Shown: piece by piece, positions 12,146-23,762 of the stretch
Position numbering within the stretch: the stretch's first letter is position 1
How the letters are laid out: the number at the start of each line of letters is the position of its first letter
Assembly: GCA_905116865.2 (NCBI GenBank)
Contig: CAJHNH020000489.1
Span: forward strand, 196,001 to 260,000
DNA: 64,000 bases
Direction: 5' to 3'
From: Candidula unifasciata
Taxonomy: Eukaryota > Mollusca > Gastropoda > Stylommatophora > Geomitridae
The notes under the pieces: generated by a model
Databases searched by the model: none
What the model saw: only the letters and a program-made list of their open reading frames with translations
What the model was told of the DNA's origin: nothing
Made by a program: the position numbers and the translations under genes

Positions 12146-12455
12146 TTACAGAATATGTGTTGATGCCAAATGTATGTCTTGCATTTGTGTTGTCGATCAA
12201 AGTGATTAGCTGAGTATGCTAGATTGTATGTGGGTTGTAGATTAAACTGCCTTATGTGTGACTGGTAAACTGAAGTTGATTGTATGTTAGTGGTAAAGCA
12301 AAGACGGCTGTATGTGAGTGACACTGTTTTTTCCGCCATGACCTTGGCTTCCAAGTGGTCGACCCCCCTCAAACGGTACCAGGTAAAGTCATGACCACAC
12401 ACCAGCGAGCGAATACAGACTGGTCTGTACATTATATGGCTAGGTCATTATGTAT
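12146..12455. other. Unique spacer
   Basis: About 310 bp. It contains degenerate words related to the preceding array (GTAGATTAAA) but no gene or element that I can name. Confidence 0.4.
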
Positions 12456-12692
12456 AAACAACCAGAGGGAGAACTCTGGAAGCCGTAAACATATTTTAGT
12501 ATAATTAACTAAGAGACAATGTATTGATTGGCATTAAAAAAAATAAGTATACAGATAGAAGAACACACTAGACAACATAAAAATCGAAAGCTATGGTTAC
12601 CGTGACAAGAATCGAACCTGTCACTTCTAAATGGCGTGTCCCGCTCGCCATAAAAACAAGCGTACTAAGAACACAACCAACTGGGACCCCCC
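12456..12692 (-). mobile_element. tRNA-derived SINE, copy 1
   Basis: Read on the minus strand, the head near 12690 gives an A-box-like region. The complement of GAATCGAACC at 12609-12618 then gives the B box GGTTCGATTC, the pair of internal RNA polymerase III promoter boxes expected of a tRNA-derived SINE. The body is AT-rich, and about 235 bp align by eye with copy 2 (13425-13676) through AACACAACCAACT, AATGGCGT, AGCTAT and GCCGTA landmarks. This is not a functional tRNA: no complete cloverleaf is evident. Confidence 0.7.
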
Positions 12693-12732
12693 TCCTTCCC
12701 ACGCCCTCCCCCCTCCACCCCCAACCCCCAAG
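12687..12732 (+). repeat. C-rich tract
   Basis: A short low-complexity run of C with scattered T and A directly at the head side of SINE copy 1. Confidence 0.8.
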
Positions 12733-12861
12733 TGTCTTGGCGTGTCTATCGTAGAGCTTAACGCCCACACCGATGGAATACAGACTGAATCATCTCAACC
12801 CATTTAAATGGCACTATAAGTTGCATAAATATATATTAACGAAACATAGGTCGAAAAAAAA

Positions 12862-13300
12862 AACACCATCATCATCAGATGCCTTGCCGACTGGCGTGGG
12901 CGATCATGCCTCTCCATAATCTGCGATCTCCTGCAGCATGTATCAGTTAGTGTGCCGACACACCTCCATGCCCTGCAACAAGACTGTCAAACATCTTCTC
13001 TCGTTGTCTTTCCTCTTTCTCTCCTTCCACATATCTTTCCAGTGGTCACAATATGTTTTATTTTCCCTTTTCTCATAACATGGCCGAAAAATGATGACTG
13101 TCTCCTTGTGATGTTTGTGATAAGTAGTCTTCGGGCTCCCGCCTCTTTCAAAACCTCTTGGTTGCTCTTTTTGGCTGTCCAAGGTATTCTAAGCATTTTT
13201 CTGTAAAACCACATCTCCGAGGCCTCTAGAAATTGTTTGGCCTACCTACCGATTGTCCAGGATTCACAGCCATATGTTAAAACTGGATGTATGTTAAAAC
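12862..13300 (-). mobile_element. RTE-like non-LTR retrotransposon 3' end, copy 1
   Basis: On the minus strand the frame from 13214 reads through MWFYRKMLRIPWTAKKSN, RRQSSFFGHVMRKGK and TTGKICGRRERGK. This is the conserved C-terminal region downstream of the reverse transcriptase in RTE-like elements. A frameshift near 13000 moves the match into the frame that gives LLQGMEVC, and the reading ends with SRQGI-stop. The stop merges directly with a (TGA)n tail at 12862-12875. Absence of a 3' untranslated region plus a short trinucleotide tail is typical of RTE elements. It is 5'-truncated near 13300 and lies between two SINE copies in the same orientation. Confidence 0.8.
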
Positions 13301-13315
13301 GTGATGTATGTATGT

Positions 13316-13332
13316 AGAAAAAAAAAAAAAAC
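13316..13332 (+). repeat. A-run
   Basis: A run of A residues with few interruptions after a short repeated ATGTATGTAT stretch. No further meaning is assigned. Confidence 0.8.
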
Positions 13333-13424
13333 AGGAACTATTCACAGTAGACCGTAATGTTTTGTCTAGAATTCACGAACATTTAAGAAAGAGATTTGAT
13401 TGGTAGGTTCCATTGTGTTACACG

Positions 13425-13676
13425 TCATTCACATAATAAACTGAGGGGGAAACCTTGCAGCCGTAGAAATATTATATATATATAATTTACAAAGAGATAA
13501 TGTACTGATCAGCAGTTACAGAAAGAAGTAGAAAGATAGAATGAAGCACTAGATAACGTAAAATTCAAAAGCTATAGTTACTGTGCCGGGAATTGAACCT
13601 GTGACCACCAAATGGCGTATGCGCCTTGCTATGGAAACAAGTGAACTAAGAACACAACCAACTAGGCACCTCCCAA
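13425..13676 (-). mobile_element. tRNA-derived SINE, copy 2
   Basis: On the minus strand the head near 13676 gives GTGCCTAGTTGGTT, a good A-box match. The complement of GAATTGAACC at 13590-13599 gives the B box GGTTCAATTC. The spacing between the boxes is somewhat long for a tRNA head, but the order and orientation are correct. The body matches copy 1 over about 235 bp. Orientation is the same as copy 1 and the intervening RTE-like fragment, consistent with SINEs that borrow machinery from non-LTR elements; whether this RTE is the partner is inference. Confidence 0.75.
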
Positions 13677-13770
13677 AAATTTATTTCTACAGTACTTTGT
13701 GTCCTTCTGTCCTTCTACGTTTTTATATGAGTACCGCTAAATACATTATCTTTGTTTTGTTTATATTTAG

Positions 13771-13896
13771 CCCTGTATGCCTGATTCGTCCGCAGTCGTG
13801 GAGGGAGGGCCCTGTATGCCTGATTCGTCAGCAGTCGTGGAGGGAGGGCCCTGTATGCCTGATTCGTCAGCAGTCGTGGAGGGAGGGCCCTGTATG
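13771..13896 (+). repeat. 39-bp repeat, three copies
   Basis: Units start at 13771, 13810 and 13849 with a partial fourth at 13888. Landmarks are CCCTGTATGCCTGATTCGTC and CAGTCGTGGAGGGAGGG. The copies are nearly identical. Confidence 0.95.
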
Positions 13897-13904
13897 ACGA
13901 CATG

Positions 13905-16030
13905 ATCATGTTTACTTGTTGTTCTCTGGATGGCCCACTGGCCGCGCTGTACAGTGGCAAGTTCCCTTGTTGTTCTCTGGATGGCCCACTAGCCGGGCTG
14001 TACAGTGGCAAGTTCCCTTGTTGTTCTCTGGATGGCCCATTGGCCGGACTATACAGTGGCAAGTTCCCTTGTTGTTCTCTGGATGGCCCACTGGCCGGGC
14101 TGTACAGTGGCAAGTTCCCTTGTTGTTCTCTGGATGGCCCACTGGCCGGGCTGTACAGTGGCAAGTTCCCTTGTTGTTCTCTGGACTGGCCCACTGGCCG
14201 CGCTGTACAGTGGCAAGTTCCCTTGTTGTTCTCTGGACTGGCCCACTGGCCGCGCTGTACAGTGGCAAGTTCCCTTGTTGTTCTCTGGACTAGCCCACTG
14301 GCCGCGGTGTACAGTGGCAAGTTCCCTTGTTGTTCTCTGGACTAGCCCACTGGCCGCGGTGTACAGTGGCAAGTTCCCTTGTTGTTCTCTGGACTGGCCC
14401 ACTGGCCGGGCTGTACAGTGGCAAGTTCCCTTCTTGTTCTCTGGACTGGCCCACTGGCCGCGCTGTACAGTGGCAAGTTCCCCTGTTGTTCTCTGGACTG
14501 GCCCACTGGCCGCGCTGTACAGTGGCAAGTTCCCCTGTTGTTCTCTGGATGGCCCATTGGCCGGGCTATACAGTGGCAAGTTCCCCTGTTGTTCTCTGGG
14601 CTGGCCAACTGACCGGGCTGTACAGTGCCAAGTTCCCCTGTTGTTCTCTGGATGGCCCATTGGCCGGGCTGTACAGTGGCAAGTTCCCCTGTTGTTCTCT
14701 GGATGGCCCATTGGCCGGGCTGTTCAGTGGCAAGTTCCCCTGTTGTTCTCTGGACTGGCCCACTGGCCGGGCTGTACAGTGGCAAGTTCCCCTGTTGTTC
14801 TCTGGACTGGCTCACTGGCCGGGCTGTACAGTGGCAAGTTCCCCTGTTGTTCTCTGGACTGGCCCACTGGCCAGGCTGTACAGTGGCAAGTTCCCCTGTT
14901 GTTCTTTGAAATGGCCCACTGGCCGGGCTGTACAGTGGCAAGTTCCCCTGTTGTTCTCTGGACTGGCCCACTGGCCGGGCTGTACAGTGGCAAGTTCCCC
15001 TGTTGTTCTCTGGACTGGCCCACTGGCCGGGCTGTACAGTGGCAAGTTTCCCTGTTGTTCTCTGGGCTGGCCCATTGGCCGGGCTGGGCAGTCGCAAGTT
15101 CCCTTGTTGTTCTCTGGACTGGCCCACTGGCCGCGCTGTACAGTGGCAAGTTCCCCTGTTGTTCTCTGGACTGGCCCACTGGCCGGGCTGTACAGTGGCA
15201 AGTTCCCTTGTTGTTCTCTGGACTGGCCCACTGGCCGCGCTGTACAGTGGCAAGTTCCCCTGTTGTTCTCTGGACTGGCCCACTGGCCGCGCTGTACAGT
15301 GGCAAGTTCCCCTGTTGTTCTCTGGATGGCCCATACCCTGGGCTGTACAGTGGCAAGTTCCCCTGTTGTTCTCTGGGCTGGCCCACTGGCCGGGCTGTAC
15401 AGTGGCAAATTCCCCTGTTGTTCTCTGGATGGCCCATTGGCCGGGCTGTACAGTGGCAAGTTCTCCTGTTGTTCTCTGGGCTGGCCCATTGGCCGGGCTG
15501 TTCAGTGGCAAGTTCCCCTGCTGTTCTCTGGATGGCCCCTTGGCCGGGCTGTACAGTGGCAAGTTCCCTTGTTGTTCTCTGGATGACCCACTGGCCATGC
15601 TGTACAGTGGCAAGTTCCCCTATTGTTCTATGGATGGCCCATTGACCGGGCTGTACAGTGGCAAGTTCCCCTGTTGTTCTCTGGACTGGCCCACTGGCCG
15701 CGCTGTACAGTGGCAAGTTTCCCTGTAGTTCTTTGGGCTGGCCCATTGGCCGGGCTGTACAGTGGCAAGTTCCCCTGTTGTTCTCTGGGCTGGCCCATTG
15801 GCCTGGCTGTACAGTGGCAAGTTCCCCTGTTGTTCTCTGGATGGCCCATTGGCCGGGCTGTACAGTGGCAAGTTCCCTTGTTGTTCTCTGGATGACCCAC
15901 TGGCCGGGCTCTACAGTGGCAAGTTTCCCTGTTGTTCTCTGGGCTGGCCCATTGGCCGGGCTGTGCAGTCGCAAGTTCCCCTGTTGTTCTCTGGGCTGGC
16001 CCATTGGCCGCGCTGTACAGTGCCATGTTC
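13905..16030 (+). repeat. 51/52-bp GC-rich minisatellite array
   Basis: About 41 units with landmarks TTGTTCTCTGGA, GGCCCACTGGCCG and CTGTACAGTGGCAAGTTCCC. Two length classes differ by one base: 51 bp with GGATGG and 52 bp with GGACTGG. Blocks of the same class cluster together, showing local spread. Because the units lack stops in several frames, long reading frames overlap on both strands (14005-15645 and 14327-15586 forward, 14342-15613 and 14724-16061 reverse). These are not credible genes. Confidence 0.95.
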
Positions 16031-16061
16031 CCATGTCGGGAAGTCGATAGTTAAATCTCAA

Positions 16062-16440
16062 ATAGTTGTTTAAAAAAAACAGAAAACTAAAGACGATAAT
16101 AACTTAAACACTTTGACATTTTTACGCTTTCGCTGTCCCTTTATTTTGTCAACATAATTTCCACTAAACCTGCTGCACAGAAGGTCGTGTTGTGTTTTTC
16201 TAAACCACATTTTCACTTCACATTCAACTTCTGCGTCATTCGCGAAATGTCTACCGTCACGGTGGGTTTTCGGTGTATGCTGAACCATGTGAGCACCCTA
16301 TTGCAGCTGCTACAGTCATCCGTTACTTGCCTGTCCCCAATAACCATCTTTTGTACTCGCTGCATGGATGCGTCTTTTGTAACCTTAACAGGACGATCAG
16401 ATCGGACTACATGAACAATGTTAGCGCGCACTTTAGAATG
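16062..16440 (-). pseudogene. Mariner-like transposase remnant, internally deleted
   Basis: On the minus strand one frame (16431 to about 16285) reads VRSDRPVKVTKD and VQKMVIGDRQVT, resembling the N-terminal DNA-binding part of mariner-type transposases. The next frame (16288-16070) reads KTHRDGRHFANDAEVECEV, KMWFRK and NYVDKIKG, resembling the extreme C-terminus. Catalytic acidic residues in the middle are absent, so several hundred base pairs appear deleted, with a frame change at the junction near 16270-16288. I could not define terminal inverted repeats or the flanking TA. The family assignment is by motif recognition only. Confidence 0.5.
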
Positions 16441-16912
16441 TGTTCAACCCAGCTACGCGCTGTTTTCGTGATAAACATTTGTCAGCGTAAAGATTAAGTA
16501 TTTTCTTATAAATGTTTTTTGTAGCCAATCTTTTTCCCACCCCCTCCCGAAAACAAAATTAATTCTTCTTTGAGGATACACTACGTAAGTACAGTCACCA
16601 ATTTGTTTCTGTGTTGCGAATGTGCATGCAACACCTAGCGCCACCAAACGAGCGGAGACCTAAAGTGCGATGCTCCTGTCACCTAGTAACATCTTTAGAA
16701 ACCACTAACTACATTGTCCTGCCCTCCCATAACTATTTGTGGCTTACTTTGTGACTTCTCCTCGGATGTTGTAATAAAACACGTCGACATTGGTATTTCA
16801 ACAAAGCTTTTGTAAGATTATGCAATTACAGGCTTACATAACCTAGACTGGGGACTTCTTTTGTTACGTAATTTTGTAATGTATGGACTACAGATTCACC
16901 TAGAGTCAGAGG
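16441..16912. other. Unique intergenic sequence
   Basis: About 470 bp, AT-rich, possibly including the 5' end of the mariner-like remnant. No other gene or repeat is seen. Confidence 0.4.
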
Positions 16913-17765
16913 TATGAACTCAGACAGTGGTCATAGACCTAATCTCAGACCTGACAGTGGTCACAGACCTAATCTCAGACCTGACAGAGGTCATAGACCT
17001 AATCTCAGACCTGAGAGTGGTCATAGACCTAATCTCAGACCTTACAGTGGTCATAGACCTAATTTAAGACCTGATAGTGGTCATAGACCTAATCTGACAC
17101 CTGACAGTGGTCAAGACTTGAACTTAGACCTGAGATTGGTCATAGTCTTGAACTGAGACCTGAGATTGGTCATAGTCTTGAACTTAGACCTGAGATTGGT
17201 GATAGTCTTGAACTTAGACCTGATATTAGTCATAGTCTTAAACTTAGACCTGAGATTGGTGATAGTCTTGAACTTAGACTTGAGATTGGTCATAGTCTTG
17301 AACTTAGACCTGAGATTAGTCATAGTCTTGAACTTAGACTTGAGATTGGTCATAGTCTTGAACTTAGACCTGACAGTGGCCATAGTCTTGAACTTAGACT
17401 TGAGATTAGTCACAGACTTGAACTTAAACCTGAGATTGGTCATAGTCTTGAACTTAGACCTGAGATTGGTCATAGTCTTGAACTTAGACTTGAGATTGGT
17501 CATAGACTGGAACGTAGACCTGAGATTGGTCATAGTCTTGAACTTAGACCTGAGATTAGTCATAGTCTTGAACTTAGACCTGAGATTGGTCATAGACTGG
17601 AACTTAGACCTGAGATTGGTCATAGTCTTGAACTTAGACCTGAGATTGGTCATAGTCTTGAATTTAGACCTGAGATTGGTCATAGACTTGAACTTAGACC
17701 GGAGAGTTGTCATAGTCTTGAGCTTAGATCTGACAGTTATCACAAACCTGAACTTAGACTCTCCT
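16913..17765 (+). repeat. 30-bp minisatellite array, two subfamilies
   Basis: About 28 units. The first six or seven (16913-17105) have core CCTGACAGTGGTCATAGACC, and the rest have core CCTGAGATTGGTCATAGTCT followed by TGAACTTAGA. The abrupt change between subfamilies near 17105 marks separate amplification of two related founders. The 30-bp period leaves a 10-residue repeat open on both strands. Confidence 0.95.
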
Positions 17766-17967
17766 GGTGTGACCCTAGGACCATAGGCGCCGCAGCTTCG
17801 AGACTCGTGCCTAATGGGCAGCCCGCAAGCAATGCTCCCACCCATCCTAATTGTGTAATAAAAAGGCTTCCCGTTGAACCATGCAAATAAATTCTCTTTA
17901 ACAGTATTTGTTTAGTAGTTCCGATTATTTCTAGTGTATTATTCATTATTTACTGTTCTGCACAGTA
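17766..17967. other. Unique spacer
   Basis: About 200 bp with no recognisable element. Confidence 0.4.
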
Positions 17968-18068
17968 AAAATAATTATGATTATGGTGGTGATGATGCTG
18001 ACAATGATGATGCTTATTATGATGATGCTAATAATGATAATGCTGATAATGATAATGATGATGATGGT
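17968..18068 (+). repeat. ATG/ATA trinucleotide-rich tract
   Basis: About 100 bp of imperfect GATGATGCTAATAATGATAA-like trinucleotides. Confidence 0.85.
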
Positions 18069-18928
18069 GTATTGAATGGCAAATATATATAATAATTTAC
18101 TTGAAATAGTATGAAACGTGCAACCAAAATACGTTTTGAAAGACGATTTAGATGTCGGATTGAGGGAGGCCTGAGAAAACAAGGCGAGCTATAACAAAGA
18201 GCTTCCTTTTGCGGCGGAGAGGTTCCTCTCTAAATGCCAATAACATACCCCATGAAAATGTTCCTGTGAATCACAAGTGTGTCCCATAACCTGACAGTGT
18301 GACGAACGCTGAGACAGTTTCAACCTGAACCAGTTTGACGACACTCTGTCCATCAGTCTGAATATTCATGCTTGCATCTTTAAAGACGTATCACCAGTAA
18401 AACTGGCGAATAAATGTATCCCTAATGGACGTACCGCCATTATATTGTGATAGACACTCTAATTTTGTTCCTTTTGTGGGAAGAATGAACTTTTATGAAC
18501 AGGTTTTTAAACAATAAGGATTAACAACAGGAAGTCCCTTTGTCTGCGAAGTTCATTGTAGTCGGTGCATTATTTTCTGATTTTGAAAAAAAAAATTTAA
18601 ATGGTATACAATTTGTGCGTAATTTTTTATACAGAATGAAAAAGGAAAAAGTCTAGAACTGTTCATACTGCTTTTTTCGTTGATGAATCTCTGCCAGATG
18701 GTGACAATTGTCTTGATATTGTGTTTGATATCTAAGTAACAAACCTATTGCTGTTAATTTAATTTGGGATATGAAAATTAAACAAAATATTTCAATCGGA
18801 TCAATGTTTGGATCAGCTGTTTTCCCATTTTCAGTTAGTGTGAAATTTAACATGTCATACATAAATTATCATAACATTAAAAAAAAAGTAAAGTGAGCAC
18901 ACAATTTTTTATGTCAGTAATCTTCATT
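18069..18928. other. Unique AT-rich sequence
   Basis: About 860 bp without repeats. Reading frames are short and match nothing I recognise. Confidence 0.4.
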
Positions 18929-19690
18929 TACTCTGGTCTCAAGACTCGGTGAAGGGGAAAACACACACTGCAGCTCCACGCGGTAGAGGACGGTAAACAC
19001 ACTGCGGTGTGGCCAACGCAGCTATGGGGACCGAGTATCTGCTGGGATAAGTAGACACCTCTAGGGTGCCCTCTGCTGTTAGCAGGAGCATCACAGAGCA
19101 GGGCACTCACTTGCCCTAGCAATCGAAAAGGTTGCTGAAGGCTGGGGACATAGTCTAAAGCCATGTGGATGTGGAAAGCAACGGAAAACTACCACATTAC
19201 TATCCCAAGAAACTCATCATGGAAGCCAAAAATAGACTGCTTGACAGAAATTAAAAGGAGGATGGCCATTGCAATGCAAAGATTGAACAGCCTTAAAAGT
19301 CTATGGTTAATCAACAAGGAGATCAAAATTAGAATTTTGAGAGCATGCATCTTCCCTGTGGCTACATACGGATGTGAGTCGTGGACTATCTCTGTCTTTA
19401 AGAAAGAGAATAGGGGCTTTTGAGCTGAAATGCTATAGAAAGATTCTCAGAATATCTTGGACAAAGAAGAGGAGAAATACTGACATCTTGAAAGATCTGA
19501 ACATCAAGGAAGATTGGCTAATAAACAGCATCCTATCAAGCGCCACGACGGATTTAAAAAAATATATTAGCAGAAGGCATGGTACCAGGAAGTAGGTGCA
19601 GTGGCCGACCGACACGAAGATGGGCACAGGATTAAGTGACTCCTTGAGTGTGAAAGTACGTGAGGCGGGAGAACTGTGGAAAGACCTAGT
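18929..19690 (+). mobile_element. Decayed non-LTR retrotransposon fragment (RTE-like C-terminal region)
   Basis: The part 19163-19595 encodes the region downstream of a reverse transcriptase: IKRRMAIAMQRLNSL, LRACIFPVATYGCESWT, then FELKCYRKILRISWTKKRR. A frameshift near 19400 separates the two halves: the frame of 19163-19423 ends at RGF-stop, and the match continues in the frame of 19374-19595. The YGCESWT and CYRKILRISWT blocks are the same conserved blocks seen in the minus-strand copies at 12.9 and 55.1 kb, but the sequence is clearly a different family. The preceding 230 bp, including AACGGAAAACTACC, may belong to the same element. The copy is dead. Confidence 0.7.
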
Positions 19691-19834
19691 TTCTTTCAGG
19701 CAGACCGTGATGAGAGCGACGTTCTGCCAAGGACCTCCTACATAATGATGATAATCTTCATAGGTGTCTAACATCCTTGAATGTTGCGTCATTTTAATAA
19801 TATTTTTTTGCAATACTGACATTTAAATAGTTGA
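19691..19834. other. Unique spacer
   Basis: About 140 bp. It may be the end of the retroelement fragment; nothing else is seen. Confidence 0.3.
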
Positions 19835-20345
19835 GATTCATTCTGCACTTGTTTTTGAATCCTTCTGTCAGAAAACTTATGTCAGAGGCCAGGTTATTTT
19901 GCACTTGTTATTGGATCCTTCTGTCAGAAAACTTTTGTCAGAGGCCCGGTTATTTTGCACTTTTTCTTGGATCCTTCTGTCAGAAAACTTATGTCAGAGG
20001 CCCGGTTATTTTGCACTTTTTCTTGAATCCTTCTGTCAGAAAACTTATATCAGAGGCCCGGTTATTCTGCACTTTTTCTTGGATCCTTCTGTAAGAAAAC
20101 TTATTTCAGAGGCCCGGTTATTCTGCACTTTTTCTTGGATCCTTCTGTCAGAAAACTTATTTCAGAGGCCCAGTTATTCTGCACTTTTTCTTGGATCCTT
20201 CTGTCAGAAAACTTATTTCAGAGGCCCGGTTATTCTGCACTTTTTCTTGGATCCTTCTGTCAGAAAACTTATATCAGAGGCCCGGTTATTCTGCACTTTT
20301 TTTAGATCCTTCTGTCAGAAAACTTATATCAGAAGACCGGTTATT
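19835..20345 (+). repeat. 56-bp minisatellite array
   Basis: About nine units with landmarks CAGAGGCCCGGTTATTCTGC, ACTTTTTCTTGGATCC and TTCTGTCAGAAAACTTAT. The period is confirmed by CAGAGGCCCG at 20051 and 20107. Confidence 0.95.
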
Positions 20346-20754
20346 CTTCACTCATTTGTCTTGAATTTGATATATGTTATGTGCCAAACCTTTTTCTTCA
20401 AGAACATTTTAGCTTTGTCATGTTATAGTAACACGATTCTGCTGAAAATTAATGCTGTCCAAATCGCAGATTTATGTGGTCCTGAAAGAGTTAACACAGT
20501 TGTGAGTTGATTCAGATTAAATATCCTGAACTAGTAGTAAAGCCCCTGTTGGCCTAAAATATCATATCGGAGTAAAGTTTTCATTGATAGAAACACGTTT
20601 TTTTTTTTTAATGTTTCAGAAACTGTTCAATTGTAGAGATATGGGAAGGTGACTGGAACACTCAACGCTGAGATAATCTATTGGCTGACACCAACACAGG
20701 TAATATAGCGTCCTAAAGCTTTCTGTTGATATCATCGCTAATGTTTGTGGAAGA
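20346..20754. other. Unique sequence
   Basis: About 400 bp, with a T-run near 20600. No gene or element is recognised. Confidence 0.4.
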
Positions 20755-20956
20755 ATAACTGAGTGTGGTTGTGCTCCTTGTACGGGTAGGGGAGCCAACC
20801 CCTCTTGGGTCTGTCAATGTCACACATGTCTAAATTGTGTATATGTGTGTATCTGAGTGTGTGTGTGTGTGTGTGTGTGTGTTTGGTTGTGCTTCCTGTA
20901 CGGGTAGGGGTACCAACCCCTCTAGAGTCTGTCAATGTCACACATGTCTAGATAAT
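20755..20956 (+). repeat. Direct duplication of about 116 bp with internal hairpin
   Basis: Two copies (about 20765-20840 and 20884-20956 for the conserved part) share TGTACGGGTAGGGG, CCAACCCCTCT and GTCTGTCAATGTCACACATG. The words AGGGGTACC and AACCCCT can pair as a short hairpin. Each copy runs into a TG-rich stretch. Confidence 0.85.
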
Positions 20957-21245
20957 GTATGTGTGTGTCTGTGTGTATCTGTGTGTGTCTGTGTGTGTCT
21001 GTGTATATGTGTGTGTATCTGTGTGTGTCTGTATATGTCTGTGTGTGTGTATATGTGTGTCTGTGTATATGTGTGTGTATCTGTGTGTGTCTGTGTGTGT
21101 ATCTGTGTGTGTCTGTGTGTGTCTGTATGTATGTGTGTGTGTCTGTGTGTGTCTGTGTTTGTATGTGTGTGTCTGTATGTGTGTATCTGTGGTATGTGTG
21201 TGTGTGTCTGTGTGTGTGTGTGCGTGTGTGTCTGTGTGTGTGTGC
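20845..21245 (+). repeat. TG/TCTG-rich low-complexity tract
   Basis: About 300 bp of imperfect TGTGTG with TCTG and TATG interruptions, broken once by the duplicated block at about 20884-20956. Open frames on both strands are low-complexity by-products. Confidence 0.93.
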
Positions 21246-21530
21246 CTGTAGCGTTGCATCATCAGTTAGCAGATGGTATTGAACACTTCCAACTCGACTT
21301 CGACTTGTAGGGTGACCTCTGCTAGATTCTCACACTATCACAAGAAAACACACACAGCAGACCAACACTGTACTAGTTTTATCGTATTCAAAACACAGTC
21401 TCTGAGATACATTTTACAAGATAAGAAGGTAATTGAGACAATCTGAAAAACAACAGAAAGCTACAAGACTGCCTAAAATACCATCAACTGATATAGGCAA
21501 TTATCTCTTACAGTTTTACAGCCACTTCTT
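21246..21530. other. Unique spacer
   Basis: About 285 bp. No recognisable gene or element. Confidence 0.4.
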
Positions 21531-23762
21531 CTTACATTCACTGTCACAATCACTTCTCGTCACACGACTGTCACTATTACTTCTGGTTACCTTGACTGTC
21601 ACAATTGCTCCTGGTCACATTGACTGTCTTCCTCACTTCCTGCCACACTGACTTCATCATTACTTCTGGTCACAGGTCCACTTATCATCACTACTGGTCA
21701 CATGGACTGTTATCATCACTTCTGGTCACATTGAATGTCATCATCACTTCTGGTCACAGGTCCACTTATCATCACTTCTGGTCACATGGACTGTTATTAT
21801 CACTTCTGGTCACATTGAATGTCATCATCACTTCTGGTCACAGGTCCACTTATCATCACTTCTGGTCACATGGACTGTTATCATCACTTCTGGTCACATT
21901 GAATGTCATCATCACTTCTGGTCACAGGTCCACTTATCATCACTTCTGGTCACATGGACTGTTATCATCACTTCTGGTCACAGGTCCACTTATCATCACT
22001 TCTGGTCACATGGACTGTTATCATCACTTCTGGTCACATTGAATGTCATCATCACTTCTGGTCACAGGTCCACTTATCATCACTTCTGGTCACATGGACT
22101 GTTATCATCACTTCTGGTCACATTGAATGTCATCATCACTTCAGGTCACAGGTCCACTTATCATCACTTCTGGTCACATGGACTGTTATCATCACTTCTG
22201 GTCACATTGACTGTTATCATCACTTCTGGTCACATTGACTGTTACCATCACTTCTGGTCACATTAACTGTTACCATCACTTCTGGTCACATTGACTGTTA
22301 TCACTTCTGGTCACATTGACTGTTATCATCACTTCTGGTCACATGGACTGTTATCATCACTTCTGGTCACATTGACTGTTATCATCACTTCTGGTCACAT
22401 TGACTGTTATCATCACTTCTGGTCACATTAACTGTTATCATCACTTCTGGTCACATTGACTGTTATCACTTCTAGTCACATTGACTGTTATCATTACTTC
22501 TGGTCACATTAACTGTTATCACTTCTGGTCACATTGACTGTTATCATCACTTCTGGTCACATGGACTGTTATCATCACTTATGGTCACATTGACTGTTAT
22601 CTTCACTTCTAGTCACATTGACTGTTATCACTTCTGGTCACATTGAATGTTATCATCACTTCTGGTCACATTGACTGTTATCATCACTTCTGGTCACATT
22701 GACTGTTATCACTTCTGGTCACATTGACTGTTATCATCACTTCTGGTCACATGGACTGTTATCGTCACTTCTGGTCACATTGACTGTTATCATCACTTCT
22801 GGTCATATTGATTGTTACCATCACTTCTGGTCACATTGACTGTTACCATCACTTCTGGGCACATTGAATGTTACCATTACTTCTGGTCACATTTACTGTT
22901 ATCATCACTTCTGGTCACATTAACTGTTATCATCACTTCTGGTCACATTGACTGTTATCATCACTTCTGGTCACATTAACTGTTATCATCACTTCTGGTC
23001 ACATTAACTGGTATCATCACTTCTGGTCACATTAACTGTTATCATCACTTCTGGTCACATTAACTGTTATCATCACTTCTGGTCACATTGACTGTTATCA
23101 TCACTTCTGGTCACATTGACTTTTATCATCACTTCTGGGCACATTGAATGTTATCATCACTTCATCACTTCTGGTCACATTCACTGTTATCATCACTTCA
23201 GGTCAAATTGAATGTTACCATCACTTCTGGTCACATTGACTGTTGCCATTACTTCTGGTCACATTGACTGTTACCATCACTTCTGGTCACATTAACTGTT
23301 ATCATCACTTCTGGTCACATTGACTGTTACCATCACTTCTGGTAACATTGACTGTTATCTTCACTTCTGGTCACATGGACTGTTATCATCACTTCTGGTC
23401 ACATTGAATGTTACCATCAGTTCTGGTCCCATTGATTGTTATCATCACTTCTGGTCACATTAACTGTTACCAGCACTTCTGGTCACATTGAATGTTACCA
23501 TCAGTTCTGGTCCCATTGATTGTTATCATCACTTCTGGTCACATTAGCTGTTACCATCGCTTCTGGTCACATTGAATGTTACCATCACTTCTGGTCACAT
23601 TTAATGTTACCATCACTTCTGGTCACATTGAATGTTACCATCACTTCAGGTCACATTGACTGTTACCATCACTTCTGGTCACATTGATTGTCACCATCAC
23701 TTCTGGTCACATTGACTCTCACCATCACTTCTGGTCACATTGACTTTTACCATTACTTCTGG
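21531..23762 (+). repeat. 28-bp minisatellite array with 84-bp higher-order unit
   Basis: About 80 units with core ATCATCACTTCTGGTCACAT. From about 21665 to 22200 three monomer types, containing CACATTGAATGTC, CACAGGTCCACTT and CACATGGACTGTT, alternate as an 84-bp trimer repeated about six times. From about 22200 on, the array is monomeric with types CACATTGACTGTT and CACATTAACTGTT. It ends where a SINE begins. Confidence 0.95.

Noticed and set aside
12600..12690. A functional tRNA gene on the minus strand
   Set aside because: The B box is good but the A box and anticodon arm do not form a proper cloverleaf, and a second diverged copy shows it is a SINE.
14005..15645. 546-codon forward frame and 445-codon reverse frame over the same DNA
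   Set aside because: Both come from the 51/52-bp array; mutual overlap on opposite strands and pure periodicity make genes implausible.
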